A DNA stretch of 35,810 nt from Chthoniobacter flavus (GTDB lineage Bacteria > Verrucomicrobiota > Verrucomicrobiia > Chthoniobacterales > Chthoniobacteraceae). The DNA lies in the NCBI GenBank assembly GCA_945861435.1, contig CAMAUX010000058.1, positions 1-35,810 of the forward strand, read 5' to 3'. Positions 22,555 to 31,004 of this stretch are shown here, piece after piece; the stretch's first letter is position 1, and the number at the start of each line of letters is the position of its first letter. Under the pieces are notes generated by a model that ran no database searches, had not been told where the DNA came from, and saw only the letters and a program-made list of their open reading frames with translations. The position numbers were made by a program, and so were the translations under genes.

Positions 22555-24954
22555 ATGGATCCCGAGACGTCTTCCGTCCGCGGAAAGCGCTCCACTGTTT
22601 CAGGCGCCGAGGAAAGCGCGTGGACGGTTGGGAGCAGTGCGATTTCGCGTTCGCTTTCCGAGGAGGGAGCGCTGCTGAGGACGCTTGTGGATGCGGTGCC
22701 GGACCTTGTTTTTTTCAAGGATCGCGAAGGGCGTCACTTGGCGATGAACGTGGCGGCGGAGCGTTTCTTTGGTGTGGAGAGTATCGGGCGCACGGTGTTT
22801 GAGAGAGGGCTGCCGCGGGAGATTGCGGAGGGCTATGCGGCCGACGACCTCCGGGTGTTGGAGACGGGTGAACCGCTTTTGAATCGGGAGGAGCCGTTTG
22901 TGGCGGCGGACGGGAGGCGCGGGGTGCTGCTGACGTGCAAGTATCCGCTCCGCGACGGCGGGGGGCGTGTGAACGGGTTGCTGGGGATTGCGCGGGATAT
23001 TTCGGAGATCAAGCGGGCGATGGCGGAGTTGGACCGTACGCAGCGGCAGTTGATCGGGCATGTGGAGAACTCGCCCCTGGCGGTGATTGAGTGGTCGGCG
23101 GATTTCCGCGTGGAGTTGTGGACGGGGCAGGCGCGGGTGTTTTTTGGTTGGGCAGCGGAGGAGGTGATGGGCCGGCATTTTGGGGAGTGGCCGCTTGTGC
23201 ATGGGGAGGACGCAGAAGCTTTTGCCGGGTATTTGGCGAAGTTGGGTGCGGCAGGAGAGCAGGGGCATGTGTTTGAAACGCGCAACCTGACCAAGGGCGG
23301 CGCTGTGCTGCACTGTGTGTGGCAGAACTCGGTGTTGCGCGATGGGGAGGGGCGCGCGGTTTCGATTCTGTCGTTAGTGAAGGATGTGACGGGGGAGGTG
23401 CTGGCGCAGCAGAAGGTGCGTGAGCACGAGCAGTTGTATTACACGCTGGTGGAGGCCACCAACACCGGTTACGTGCGCTTGGATGAGGCGGGCCGGGTGG
23501 TGGAGTGCAACGAGGAATTTTTGCGTCTGACGGGGCGCAGCGCGTCCGGCGAGCTGGAAGGAGCCAGCCTGCAGAGCTTGCTGGCACCGCAGGACCGGGA
23601 GCGTGTGATGCAGGAGTACAGCGAGGGGCTTGCGTCCGGATTCATCCGGAATCTGGAGTTGGAACTCCTTGCGCCGAGCGGGCGGATTACCCCTGTGGAG
23701 CTCAATGCGCGGGTGCGCTCCGAGGTGGGTGGGCGGAGGGTGCTGGCGTTCTGCATGGATATCTCGTCGCGGCGTGAGCGGGAGGTGGAGCGGCAGGCGT
23801 TTGATCGGCAGTTGCAGGAGACGCAGAAGCTGGAAAGTCTTGGGATCCTTGCGGGGAGCATTGCGCATGACTTCAACAACCTGCTGACCGGGATCATCGG
23901 GAATGCGAATCTCGCGCGCACGGAAGGTGGGGACAACGTGGAGCTGCAGGTGTTTCTGGACCAGATCGAGATTGCAGCGACCCGTGCAGCGGACCTGTGC
24001 CGGCAGATGCTGGCGTTTTCCGGCAAGGGCAAGTTCGTGCTGGAGATGCTCAATATCAACGGTGCCGTGGAGGAGACCGCGCGCCTTGTGCAGGTGTCCA
24101 TCAGCAAGAAGGTGGAGCTGGAGTATTCCCTGTTTCCGGAGTTGCCGAACATTCTCGCGGATGCGACCCAGATCCGGCAGGTGCTCATGAATCTGCTCAT
24201 CAACGCGGCGGAGGCGATTGGAGACGGGCGTGGGACGATTCGGGTGAGCACGCGGATGGTGTCCATCGACGAGCATTCCCCCGTGAGTAACAACTTGGTG
24301 GGGGCGCTGGCGCCCGGGCGGTATGTGTGTCTGCGCGTGCGCGATAGCGGTGCCGGGATGCCGGCGGAGGTGCGTCAGCGCATTTTCGAACCTTTCTTCA
24401 CCACGAAGGTGACCGGACGCGGTCTGGGCCTTGCAGCGGTGCTGGGGATCATCCGCAGTCACAAGGGGGCGTTGAGTGTTGAGAGTGAGGAGGGAAAGGG
24501 GACGACCTTTGAACTGCACTTCCCTTGCGCGATTGAGGTGGAGGGTGGGCCCGACCGTGGCGTGGCACTCAACAAGGGATGGACGGGCTGTGGGACGGTG
24601 CTGGTGGTGGATGATGAGGAAACGGTGCGCATCACCGTCTCGCTGATGCTCCAAGCGCTGGGCTTCCTTGTGCGGCACGTGGCGGACGGCGAGGAAGCGG
24701 TGGCCGCTGTGGCGGACCGGGATGAGGATTTTTCCATGGTGCTCCTGGACCTCACGATGCCGCAGTTGCACGGGGACGAGGCGCTTGCTGAGATGCGCCG
24801 TTACCAGCCGAATCTCAAGGCGATCGTGATGAGCGGCTACGACGAGGACGAGGTGATGGTGCGTTTTGGCAAGGAACCCGTGAATGCGTTTTTACAAAAG
24901 CCGTTCCGCCTGCCTCAGCTGCGCAGCAAGATCCAGCAGTTGCTGGCGCCCTAG
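22555..24954 (+). CDS. Soluble hybrid histidine kinase (three PAS domains, HisKA, HATPase, receiver)
   Basis: This 799-residue protein has no membrane helix, so it probably senses a cytoplasmic signal. A first PAS (about residues 38-155, LVDAVPDLVFFKDREGRHL, and IARDISEIKRAM at its end) is followed by a second (about 165-285, SPLAVIEWSADFRVELWTG) and a third (about 295-410, VEATNTGYVRLDEAGRVVE). HisKA has phospho-acceptor His438 in GSIAHDFNNLLTGIIGNA. HATPase_c carries LMNLLINAAEAI (N box), RDSGAGMP, FEPFFTTK and GRGLGLAAVLGI. A C-terminal receiver has VVDDEE, phospho-acceptor Asp732 in LLDLTMPQLHG, and FLQKPF. The HDFNN motif marks the HisKA subgroup common in soluble hybrid kinases. No response regulator or HPt gene is adjacent, so the output is unknown. 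The short gap to the next gene (42 bases) suggests possible cotranscription. Confidence 0.95.
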   Translation: MDPETSSVRGKRSTVSGAEESAWTVGSSAISRSLSEEGALLRTLVDAVPDLVFFKDREGRHLAMNVAAERFFGVESIGRTVFERGLPREIAEGYAADDLRVLETGEPLLNREEPFVAADGRRGVLLTCKYPLRDGGGRVNGLLGIARDISEIKRAMAELDRTQRQLIGHVENSPLAVIEWSADFRVELWTGQARVFFGWAAEEVMGRHFGEWPLVHGEDAEAFAGYLAKLGAAGEQGHVFETRNLTKGGAVLHCVWQNSVLRDGEGRAVSILSLVKDVTGEVLAQQKVREHEQLYYTLVEATNTGYVRLDEAGRVVECNEEFLRLTGRSASGELEGASLQSLLAPQDRERVMQEYSEGLASGFIRNLELELLAPSGRITPVELNARVRSEVGGRRVLAFCMDISSRREREVERQAFDRQLQETQKLESLGILAGSIAHDFNNLLTGIIGNANLARTEGGDNVELQVFLDQIEIAATRAADLCRQMLAFSGKGKFVLEMLNINGAVEETARLVQVSISKKVELEYSLFPELPNILADATQIRQVLMNLLINAAEAIGDGRGTIRVSTRMVSIDEHSPVSNNLVGALAPGRYVCLRVRDSGAGMPAEVRQRIFEPFFTTKVTGRGLGLAAVLGIIRSHKGALSVESEEGKGTTFELHFPCAIEVEGGPDRGVALNKGWTGCGTVLVVDDEETVRITVSLMLQALGFLVRHVADGEEAVAAVADRDEDFSMVLLDLTMPQLHGDEALAEMRRYQPNLKAIVMSGYDEDEVMVRFGKEPVNAFLQKPFRLPQLRSKIQQLLAP

Positions 24955-24996
24955 GCCGCGGAGGCCGTTGTTTGCGTGGCACTCGGAGGTGGTGTG

Positions 24997-26106
24997 ATGA
25001 GGGGAACCATTTTTGCAATCGGGTGGATGAACGTGGTGGCTCCTTTGCTTTTTGCGGTGGAGGAGGCTCCACCTACGGATGTGCGGGGATGGTTCGCGCC
25101 CCCTTTGGAAATGGCCGGGAAGCTGGCGGCGGTGCGTTCGCCGCTGGAATTTGCGGATGGATCACGGGTGGCAACGCCGGAGGATTGGGGGCGACGTCGC
25201 GCGGAGATTCGCGCGCAATGGATGCGAGTGATGGGGCCGTGGCCGCCGCTTCTGGAGCGTCCGCGCGTTGATTTCTTGGAGACGGAGGAGGACGACGCGG
25301 TTTTTCGCAGTCGGGTTTCGGTGGAGATCGCGCCGGGGATGATGAGTGCGGGCTGGTTGCTCGTGCCTGCGGGGCCTGGACGGCATCCGGCGGTGTTCGT
25401 GCCCTACTACGAGCCGGAGACGAGCATTGGGCGCGGTCAGCCCCAGAGGGACTTTGCGCTGCAGTTGGCGCGGCGCGGATTTGTGGCGCTCGCGATTGGG
25501 AGTCCGGGTGGGGATGCGCGCAAGCCGCAGCTTGGTGGGGCGCAATGCCAGCCGTTGTCTTTTCTTGCGTATGTGGGGGCCAATTGCGCAACGGTGCTGG
25601 CTGGGTTGCCTGAGGTGGATCCCGCGCGCATCGGAGTCATCGGGCATTCTTACGGTGGGAAGTGGGCGATGTTTGCCGCCTGCCTTGATGAGCGTTTTGC
25701 ATGCGGCGTGTGGTCGGATCCGGGATCGGGATTCGACGACACGCGAGGGAACATTAATTACTGGGACCCGTGGTATCTGGGGGCGGCGCCGGGCGGGGCG
25801 CGTCCGGCGGGGTTGCCGGGTGAGGGGCACCCGTTGACCGGGGCTTACCGTGAGATGCGAGAGTTGGGGATGGACCTGACTGAACTACAGTCGTTGATGG
25901 CGCCGCGTCCGTTCCTTGTTTCCGGAGGATCGGAGGACCGGGCGTCGCGGTGGTTGCATCTCAACCATGTGCGCGAGGTGTACCGGGTGCTGGGCTTGGA
26001 TTTCCGGGTGGGGATGACGAATCGTGCCGTTCACGATCCGAGCATGAAGTCCAATGCGCAGGCGTACCGTTTTCTGGAGTACTTTTTGCGCGCGGGTGGG
26101 CGGTGA
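24997..26106 (+). CDS. Secreted alpha/beta-hydrolase (acetyl-xylan/glucuronoyl-esterase-like)
   Basis: This 369-residue protein has a signal peptide-like N-terminus (IFAIGWMNVVAPLLFA) and an alpha/beta-hydrolase fold. AGWLLVPAGPGRHPAVFVPY, RRGFVALAIGSPGGDARKP and the nucleophile motif VIGHSYGGKWAMFAA with Ser218 are clear. An acidic residue in WSDPGSGFDD, and a late MTNRAVHDPSMKSN region that could supply the catalytic His, are visible. It resembles large secreted hydrolases annotated as acetyl xylan esterases, glucuronoyl esterases or dipeptidyl-peptidase-like; which of these applies cannot be decided by eye. The ATG at 24997 lies 6 bases after GGAGGT (24985-24990), which decides the start over the GTG at 24976. 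Possible role: removal of ester groups from plant or algal polysaccharides. Confidence 0.85.
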   Translation: MRGTIFAIGWMNVVAPLLFAVEEAPPTDVRGWFAPPLEMAGKLAAVRSPLEFADGSRVATPEDWGRRRAEIRAQWMRVMGPWPPLLERPRVDFLETEEDDAVFRSRVSVEIAPGMMSAGWLLVPAGPGRHPAVFVPYYEPETSIGRGQPQRDFALQLARRGFVALAIGSPGGDARKPQLGGAQCQPLSFLAYVGANCATVLAGLPEVDPARIGVIGHSYGGKWAMFAACLDERFACGVWSDPGSGFDDTRGNINYWDPWYLGAAPGGARPAGLPGEGHPLTGAYREMRELGMDLTELQSLMAPRPFLVSGGSEDRASRWLHLNHVREVYRVLGLDFRVGMTNRAVHDPSMKSNAQAYRFLEYFLRAGGR

Positions 26107-26165
26107 GATTCCGTGCCCGCGGGTTTGTTGGGGAAGCTTTCCGCCACTTCCTTTTGAAGACGACA

Positions 26166-26231
26166 GGACGGCGATCCTGCGGTTGGGCCGAATCAGCTAC
26201 GCATCACACGTGTGCTGATGGATAGCCGTCC
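26166..26231. repeat. Nested inverted repeats between two converging genes
   Basis: GGACGGCGATCC (26166-26177) pairs with GGATAGCCGTCC (26220-26231) with one mismatch in 12. Directly inside the right arm, GCTGAT (26214-26219) pairs exactly with ATCAGC (26192-26197). The loop contains the perfect palindrome CACACGTGTG (26205-26214). CAGGA/TCCTG (26164-26168 and 26175-26179) gives an alternative small hairpin with the left arm. There is no T-run, so it is not a standard terminator on either strand, though it sits where a two-way terminator would be expected. Confidence 0.5.
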
Positions 26232-26236
26232 GAGCC

Positions 26237-27334
26237 CTAGGCGGGTTCGTTGAAGCCGCGCAGTTTTAGTGCGGCGAGGGCCACGCTAATCTCGCGGTTG
26301 AGATCGGCGAGCATCTCGCGGGTGATCTCGATTTGCTCGGTCTTGTAGCTTTCCCAGGCTGCGGAGATTTCCTGGAGGCGTTTTGCGGCATCGCTGATGT
26401 ACGAGCGCGCGGCCTCGCTGAGGGCGGTGGATTCGAGCTTTGTTTCAAAGCAGCGCTGGGTTTCAGCGAGCTGGGAAAGGAGGATTTTGTCGGAGGGAAC
26501 GCGGCGCAGCTTGGAGGCGAGGCCGAGTTTGGACAGGGTCCAGATGATCCACTTGGTGGGGTCGAACTGCCAGGGCTTCACGCCGTTGCGGTAGTCGTGT
26601 TGGAACTCGTGGTGATAGTTGTGGTAGCCCTCGCCGAAGGTGAACACGGCCATGATCCAGGAGTCGCGGGCGCTGTTGCGGGTGGAATACGGACGGCGTC
26701 CGATGTAGTGGCAGAGGGAGTTGATGCAGAAGGTGCAGTGCTGGAGGAAGACGACGCGGGCGACGCCGGCGAAGAGGAGGGAGCCGAGTGCGCATTGCCA
26801 GCCGTTCCGGAGGTAACCGAGGGCGGCGGGGAAGCCGAAGGCGACGGTGAATCCGATCCAGTGGATGTAGCGGTGCTGCCACATGACGAGCGGGTCGCGT
26901 TGGAGATCGGGGACGTTGTCGAAGGGGGGCGAGGGCTTGAGTTTGAAGAGCAGCCAGCCGATGTGGGCGTGGAAGAGGCCCTTGCTGATATCGTACGGGT
27001 CCTCATCATGGTCGACGTGCTTGTGGTGGGTGCGGTGTTCGCAGCACCAGAGCAGGGCGGAGTTTTCAAAAGCACCGGCTCCGAAGAGGAGGGTAAGAAG
27101 GCGAACCACCCAGTGGGCCTGGAAGGAGAGGTGGGAGAAGAGGCGGTGATACCCGAGGGTGATCGAGAAGCCGCAGGCGCAGAACATGAAGAAGAAGAGA
27201 GGGAGCTGGAACCACCAGTCCATGCCGTATTTCCAGATGTAGAGGGGAACGGCGGTGAGTGACAGGAAGAGGGTTCCGATGAGGAAGGCGCTGGTGGTCC
27301 AGTTGACTTTGTTGAAAGGGATGCGGCGGAACAT
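26237..27334 (-). CDS. Membrane fatty-acid (acyl-CoA/acyl-lipid) desaturase
   Basis: This 365-residue membrane di-iron enzyme introduces a double bond, probably at delta 9, into saturated acyl chains. The three histidine boxes of the family are present: HRLFSH, HRTHHKHVDHDEDP (with the EHRTHH core) and GEGYHNYHHEFQ. Membrane segments surround them (LIGTLFLSLTAVPLYIW, WVVRLLTLLFGAGAF, CHYIG). The last 95 residues are a charged, heptad-like extension (for example AKRLQEISAAWESYKTEQ) beyond the core, found also in some bacterial homologues. The ATG at 27334 gives the usual N-terminus; no Shine-Dalgarno is seen. It is divergent from a DEAD-box helicase gene; both gene types are classic cold-response functions, so joint cold induction is possible. 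Confidence 0.93.
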   Translation of the reverse strand: MFRRIPFNKVNWTTSAFLIGTLFLSLTAVPLYIWKYGMDWWFQLPLFFFMFCACGFSITLGYHRLFSHLSFQAHWVVRLLTLLFGAGAFENSALLWCCEHRTHHKHVDHDEDPYDISKGLFHAHIGWLLFKLKPSPPFDNVPDLQRDPLVMWQHRYIHWIGFTVAFGFPAALGYLRNGWQCALGSLLFAGVARVVFLQHCTFCINSLCHYIGRRPYSTRNSARDSWIMAVFTFGEGYHNYHHEFQHDYRNGVKPWQFDPTKWIIWTLSKLGLASKLRRVPSDKILLSQLAETQRCFETKLESTALSEAARSYISDAAKRLQEISAAWESYKTEQIEITREMLADLNREISVALAALKLRGFNEPA

Positions 27335-27464
27335 GGGTAAGTGGTTGGGGAAAGGGATGGTTGGAAAAAGGGGGGTTCGCTGCGGAGGGGGCTCGTGCTG
27401 GGAAGCGGATCGGCTCTTGACCTGCTGGGAATACGAGGGGTGGCGGCTTCGCGCAAGCGAGCGT

Positions 27465-27474
27465 CCGTATACGG
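27465..27474. promoter_or_regulatory. Perfect 10-base palindrome in the desaturase/helicase intergenic region
   Basis: CCGTATACGG at 27465-27474 is fully self-complementary and lies between the two divergent genes, at 131 and 71 bases from their start codons. It could be an operator for one or both. A palindrome of this length can also occur by chance in 210 bases, so the call is weak. Confidence 0.3.
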
Positions 27475-27508
27475 TAAAGCGTGAGGGCGTGCAAACGGAA
27501 TTGTCTTG

Positions 27509-27538
27509 TTGTGGATAGCCCCTGTTCGCCCCTAGGTT
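27509..27538 (+). promoter_or_regulatory. Possible promoter directly before the second DEAD-box helicase
   Basis: TTGTGG at 27509-27514 and TAGGTT at 27533-27538 are 18 bases apart. The ATG at 27545 lies 6 bases after the -10-like box, the same spacing as at the YihY-cNMP gene. No Shine-Dalgarno precedes the start, so a leaderless transcript is plausible. Confidence 0.35.
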
Positions 27539-27544
27539 GTTCTC

Positions 27545-28762
27545 ATGTCATTTCAGGATTTCGGTTTTATCGACCCGGTGCTCCGGGGCATCGAGGCGAT
27601 GGGGTATGAGAGTGCGACACCGATTCAGGAGCGGTCGATTCCGGTGATCTTGAATGGGAGCGATCTGATGGGCAGTGCGCAGACGGGGACGGGTAAGACG
27701 GCGGCGTTCGCGCTCCCCATCCTGCATAAGCTGCAGGCCCATGGGGCGTGCCGCTGCTTGGTTTTGGAGCCGACGCGCGAGCTTGCGGCTCAGGTGGAGA
27801 CGGCATTTCGGGAGTACGGGAAGTTCACGGATCTGCGGGTGGCGCTCATCCAGGGGGGCGTGAGTTTCGGGCCGCAGCGTCAGCAGATTGAGCAGGGCCC
27901 CGATGTGATTGTGGCGACACCCGGGCGGTTGTTGGATTTTCTGGAGCAGGGGGAGATTTCGCTCAAGGACCTGCAGTTCCTCGTGCTGGACGAGGTCGAC
28001 CGGATGCTGGACATGGGCTTTCTTCCGCAGGTTCGCCGGATTGTGGAGAAGTGTCCCAAGAGCAGGCAGACGTTGTTTTTCTCGGCAACGCTGCCGCCGG
28101 AGATTGCGACGATGACGCAGTGGGTTTTGAAGAACCCGGAGGTGATTGAGATCGGGGCGACCCGGATGCCGGCTGATACGGTGACCCACGCGTTGTATCC
28201 GGTGGCGAAGGACCAGAAGTTTGATCTGCTCCTCGCCTTGCTGGAGCGGACGCATTACGAGAGTTGCATTATTTTCACCAGCACCAAGATTGCGGCCGAT
28301 CAGATTGCGGGCCGTTTGGAGAAGCTCAACCATGCGGTGGTGGCGTTGCACTCCAATCGGAGTCAAAGCGAGCGGGTGGAGGCGCTGGAGGGTTTCAAGT
28401 CCGGCAAGTACGAGGTTCTGGTGGCTACGGACATTGCAGCCCGCGGACTGGACATCGCCGGGGTGAGTCATGTGATCAATTATGACGTGCCCGGGCATCC
28501 TGAAGATTACGTGCATCGGATCGGGCGCACGGGCCGTGCGAAGAACGTGGGGGATGCCTTCACGATCTTCACGGCCGAGGAGATCGACACGGTGCGTTCG
28601 ATTGAGCGTTTTATTCAGGCCAAGATTCCGCGGCAGAAGTTGGAGGGGTTTGAGTACATTTACACGGCGCTTTTCAACGAGCAGAGCCTCACTCCAGGTG
28701 GGGTTGGCAAAGGGGTGCGCACGTTGAAAGGGTATTCGTTCGGAGCGCGTCGCCGTCGTTAG
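27545..28762 (+). CDS. DEAD-box RNA helicase, RhlE-like, with DEVD motif II
   Basis: This 405-residue helicase consists almost only of the two RecA-like domains, as in RhlE. It has FGFIDPVLRGIEAMGYE, Q-motif PIQERSIP, motif I SAQTGTGKTAAF, PTRELA, TPGRLLDFL, motif II LVLDEVDRMLDMGF, SAT, IIFTSTKIAADQIAGRL, motif V VATDIAARGLDIA and motif VI HRIGRTGRAKN. Motif II is D149-E150-V151-D152, that is DEVD instead of DEAD; the catalytic D, E and final D are kept, so activity is expected. The C-terminus is short and basic (FGARRRR), which could aid RNA binding. It converges with queG, ending 35 bases before its stop. It may be involved in ribosome assembly or cold response, by family inference. Confidence 0.95.
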   Translation: MSFQDFGFIDPVLRGIEAMGYESATPIQERSIPVILNGSDLMGSAQTGTGKTAAFALPILHKLQAHGACRCLVLEPTRELAAQVETAFREYGKFTDLRVALIQGGVSFGPQRQQIEQGPDVIVATPGRLLDFLEQGEISLKDLQFLVLDEVDRMLDMGFLPQVRRIVEKCPKSRQTLFFSATLPPEIATMTQWVLKNPEVIEIGATRMPADTVTHALYPVAKDQKFDLLLALLERTHYESCIIFTSTKIAADQIAGRLEKLNHAVVALHSNRSQSERVEALEGFKSGKYEVLVATDIAARGLDIAGVSHVINYDVPGHPEDYVHRIGRTGRAKNVGDAFTIFTAEEIDTVRSIERFIQAKIPRQKLEGFEYIYTALFNEQSLTPGGVGKGVRTLKGYSFGARRRR

Positions 28763-28797
28763 TTGCGGGCGGCGAGTTTTGGTGCGTGTGAGCGTTC

Positions 28798-29862
28798 TTA
28801 GCCTTCGGGGCCTTCGCGGTTTTGGGCGGGGAGATTGGGGAGTCTGCGGCGGATGGAGTCGATGGCCCAGGATGCGTGTTCTGCGATGAGAGGCTCCGGA
28901 TCAGCCGCGGCTTTCTCGAGGGCCGGGAGATCCTCGAGGGTGCCGACGTTGCCGAGAGCCACGCAGACGTTGCGCAGCAGGCCGCGGCGTTTGATGCGCT
29001 TGATGGGGGAGCCTTTGAAGAGGGCGCTGAACTCCGTTTGGTCGAGTGCAAGGAGGTCGCGCAGGCTCATGGAATGGACGAAGGGGCGCGCTTGAAATGC
29101 AACGTCTTGCGCCACTTGGGCGAAGCGGTTCCATGGGCATGCGCTCAGGCAATCGTCGCAGCCGTAGACGCGGTCGCCGATGAGGGGGCGCAGTTCGAGG
29201 GGGATGGAGCCCTTGAGTTCGATGGTGAGATAGGAGACGCAGCGGCGTGCGTCGAGTTGGTGCGGGGCGTGGATGGCGCCGGTGGGGCAGGCGTCGATAC
29301 AGCGGGTGCATTTGCCGCAGTGGTCGTTGACAGGCTGGTCCGGCGGGATGTCGAGGGTGGTGAGTAATTCAGCGAGGAAGAACCATGTGCCGAAGTCCCG
29401 GTTGATGAGCATGGTGCTTTTGCCGTGCCAGCCGAGGCCGGCGAGCGCGGCGAAGTCGCGTTCGAGCACGGGGCCGGTGTCGACGTAGAAGCGCTGCGAG
29501 CCGCCGTGGGTCGTGAGCCACTGGTCGATCTGGCGCAGGCGCGGTTCGATGAGGTCGTGGTAGTCGGCGCCCCATGCGTAACGGGCGATGCGGCCGTGTG
29601 CGGGGGCCTCCGCAGTTTCGGTGGAGGGAGCGGGGCCTTGCCAGTAGTTGAGGCCGAGGACGATGACGGAGCGCGCATTTTGAAGGACTTGTTGTGGATC
29701 GGTCCGGCGCTCGCTGTTGCGTTCCATCCACTGCATTTCTCCGTGGCGACCTTCGGCGATCCACTGGTGGAAGGCGTCCGCATGGGGGGGCGGAGTACAG
29801 GCGGCGACCTTGCAGAGATCGAATCCGATGGAGCGAGCGAAGGCTTGGAGTTCGGCCTTCAA
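28798..29862 (-). CDS. queG: Epoxyqueuosine reductase
   Basis: This 354-residue enzyme reduces epoxyqueuosine to queuosine at tRNA position 34, the last step of Q synthesis, using cobalamin and two 4Fe-4S clusters. The N-terminal domain (IGFDLCKVAACTPPP, then RSVIVLGLNYWQGP) and GWHGKSTMLINRDFGTWFFL are typical. Two ferredoxin motifs follow: CGKCTRCIDACPTGAI and CDDCLSACPWNRFA. The C-terminus is a HEAT-like repeat (RRGLLRNVCVALGNVGTLED) as in QueG of normal length. The start at 29862 overlaps the aroK stop in an ATGA (29859-29862), so it is translationally coupled to aroK. No other queuosine gene is present in the window. Confidence 0.95.
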   Translation of the reverse strand: MKAELQAFARSIGFDLCKVAACTPPPHADAFHQWIAEGRHGEMQWMERNSERRTDPQQVLQNARSVIVLGLNYWQGPAPSTETAEAPAHGRIARYAWGADYHDLIEPRLRQIDQWLTTHGGSQRFYVDTGPVLERDFAALAGLGWHGKSTMLINRDFGTWFFLAELLTTLDIPPDQPVNDHCGKCTRCIDACPTGAIHAPHQLDARRCVSYLTIELKGSIPLELRPLIGDRVYGCDDCLSACPWNRFAQVAQDVAFQARPFVHSMSLRDLLALDQTEFSALFKGSPIKRIKRRGLLRNVCVALGNVGTLEDLPALEKAAADPEPLIAEHASWAIDSIRRRLPNLPAQNREGPEG

Positions 29863-30395
29863 GTGGACGTGAGGGAGGGAAAGCGGGAGAGCGCCTCGTG
29901 TGCGATGAGTTCAGCGAGCGCCTGCTGGCCGAGGTCGGAGGTATCCACAAGGAACTGGGCTGTGTCGGCGTATAATGCGGCGCGTTCCTGAACCATGTTG
30001 TGAATGGTGCCCTGCGGGTCGGCGGTCTGGAGGAGTGGCCGTTTGGTGTTGCGCGATACGCGCTCGAAGAGGACGTCTTCGCGCGCGGTGAGAGCCACGG
30101 TGAAGCCGAGTGAGCGCAGTTGCCTGCGGTTTTCCTCGCGCAGCACGATGCCGCCGCCGGTCGCCACGACTTGGTGGCTGGTGTTTTCGAGGGAACGCAG
30201 GGTTTCTGTTTCGAGGTCCCTGAAATGGGCCTCGCCATGAAGTGCAAAGATCTGAGGGATTTCCATGCCGGCGCGCTCGGTGATGAGGTGGTCGGTATCC
30301 ACGAAGCGGAAGCCGAGGATGCGGGCAGCGCGTTTGCCGATGGAGGACTTGCCTGTGCCCATGAAGCCGATAAGGACGATGTTCTGCGGGAACAT
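29859..30395 (-). CDS. aroK: Shikimate kinase
   Basis: This 178-residue P-loop kinase phosphorylates shikimate at the 3-hydroxyl in the aromatic amino acid pathway. IVLIGFMGTGKSSIGKRAAR contains the Walker A motif at residues 10-17. The shikimate-site Asp is in FRFVDTDHLITERAG. VVATGGGIVLREENR and the LID region with NTKRPLLQT complete the family pattern. The length is normal. The ATG at 30395 is the natural start and is not preceded by a Shine-Dalgarno. It shares an ATGA overlap with queG downstream and is divergent from purE, with 102 bases between the start codons containing inverted repeats. Confidence 0.95.
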   Translation of the reverse strand: MFPQNIVLIGFMGTGKSSIGKRAARILGFRFVDTDHLITERAGMEIPQIFALHGEAHFRDLETETLRSLENTSHQVVATGGGIVLREENRRQLRSLGFTVALTAREDVLFERVSRNTKRPLLQTADPQGTIHNMVQERAALYADTAQFLVDTSDLGQQALAELIAHEALSRFPSLTST

Positions 30396-30430
30396 GAAGT
30401 GTTAGTGAGTGGCTGAATTAGGGCGGTTGG

Positions 30431-30488
30431 GCAATGCCGCATTGCGCGCTGGAGCATCCCGCTTGCCATCAGGTGGTACCCTGCTCCA
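30431..30488. promoter_or_regulatory. Inverted repeats in the aroK/purE divergent region
   Basis: GCAATG CCG CATTGC (30431-30445) is a perfect dyad. TGGAGCA (30450-30456) is the exact reverse complement of TGCTCCA (30482-30488), and TTGCCA (30463-30468) lies between those arms, 35 bases before the purE ATG. They may be operator sites or RNA hairpins. No purine riboswitch pattern is evident. Confidence 0.4.
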
Positions 30489-30497
30489 ATAAGGGGG

Positions 30498-30989
30498 ATG
30501 AACTCTGTTGAGCCCAAGGTGGCGGTGGTAATGGGGAGCCAGTCGGACTGGGAAACCATGAGGCACGCCGTGGAGGTGCTCGAGCAGTTCGGGGTGCCCT
30601 GCGAGCGCGGTGTGGTGTCCGCCCACCGGACGCCCGAATTGATGGCGCAGTTTGCGCGCGAGGCGGCGGGTCGAGGGCTCAAGGTGATCATCGCCGGGGC
30701 GGGTGGTGCTGCGCATCTGCCGGGGATGCTGGCTGCGCAGACCGTGCTTCCCGTGCTGGGGGTGCCTGTGGAGAGCCGGGTTTTGAAGGGGGTGGACTCG
30801 TTGCTCTCCATCGTGCAGATGCCTGCGGGCATTCCGGTGGCGACGCTGGCGATCGGCACAGCGGGTGCGAAAAATGCCGGGTTGCTGGCGGTGGCGATTC
30901 TTGCGTTGGAGGACGGACGGTTGGCGGAGGCTTTGAAGGAATTTCGTGCGCGGCAGACCGCCGATGTGCTGGCGGTGCAACTCCCCTGA
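30498..30989 (+). CDS. purE: N5-carboxyaminoimidazole ribonucleotide mutase
   Basis: This 163-residue class I PurE converts N5-CAIR, made by PurK, to CAIR in purine synthesis. [14 protein letters not shown], the catalytic His43 in [50 protein letters not shown] and [14 protein letters not shown] are all canonical. The presence of purK right after it (15-base gap) fits the two-enzyme route. The ATG at 30498 has GGGGG directly before it, a weak Shine-Dalgarno. It is divergent from aroK. The operon continues purK, tsaC-like and murJ. Confidence 0.97.
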   Translation: MNSVEPKVAVVMGSQSDWETMRHAVEVLEQFGVPCERGVVSAHRTPELMAQFAREAAGRGLKVIIAGAGGAAHLPGMLAAQTVLPVLGVPVESRVLKGVDSLLSIVQMPAGIPVATLAIGTAGAKNAGLLAVAILALEDGRLAEALKEFRARQTADVLAVQLP

Positions 30990-31004
30990 CACCGATTACC
31001 TACC

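Noticed and set aside
23374-24771. Minus-strand open frame of 465 codons opposite the hybrid kinase
   Set aside because: Shadow frame rich in H, R, P and L; the kinase frame has all signature motifs.
30396-30497. Purine riboswitch before purE
   Set aside because: The conserved loop and junction sequences of purine riboswitches are not visible, and the region is short.
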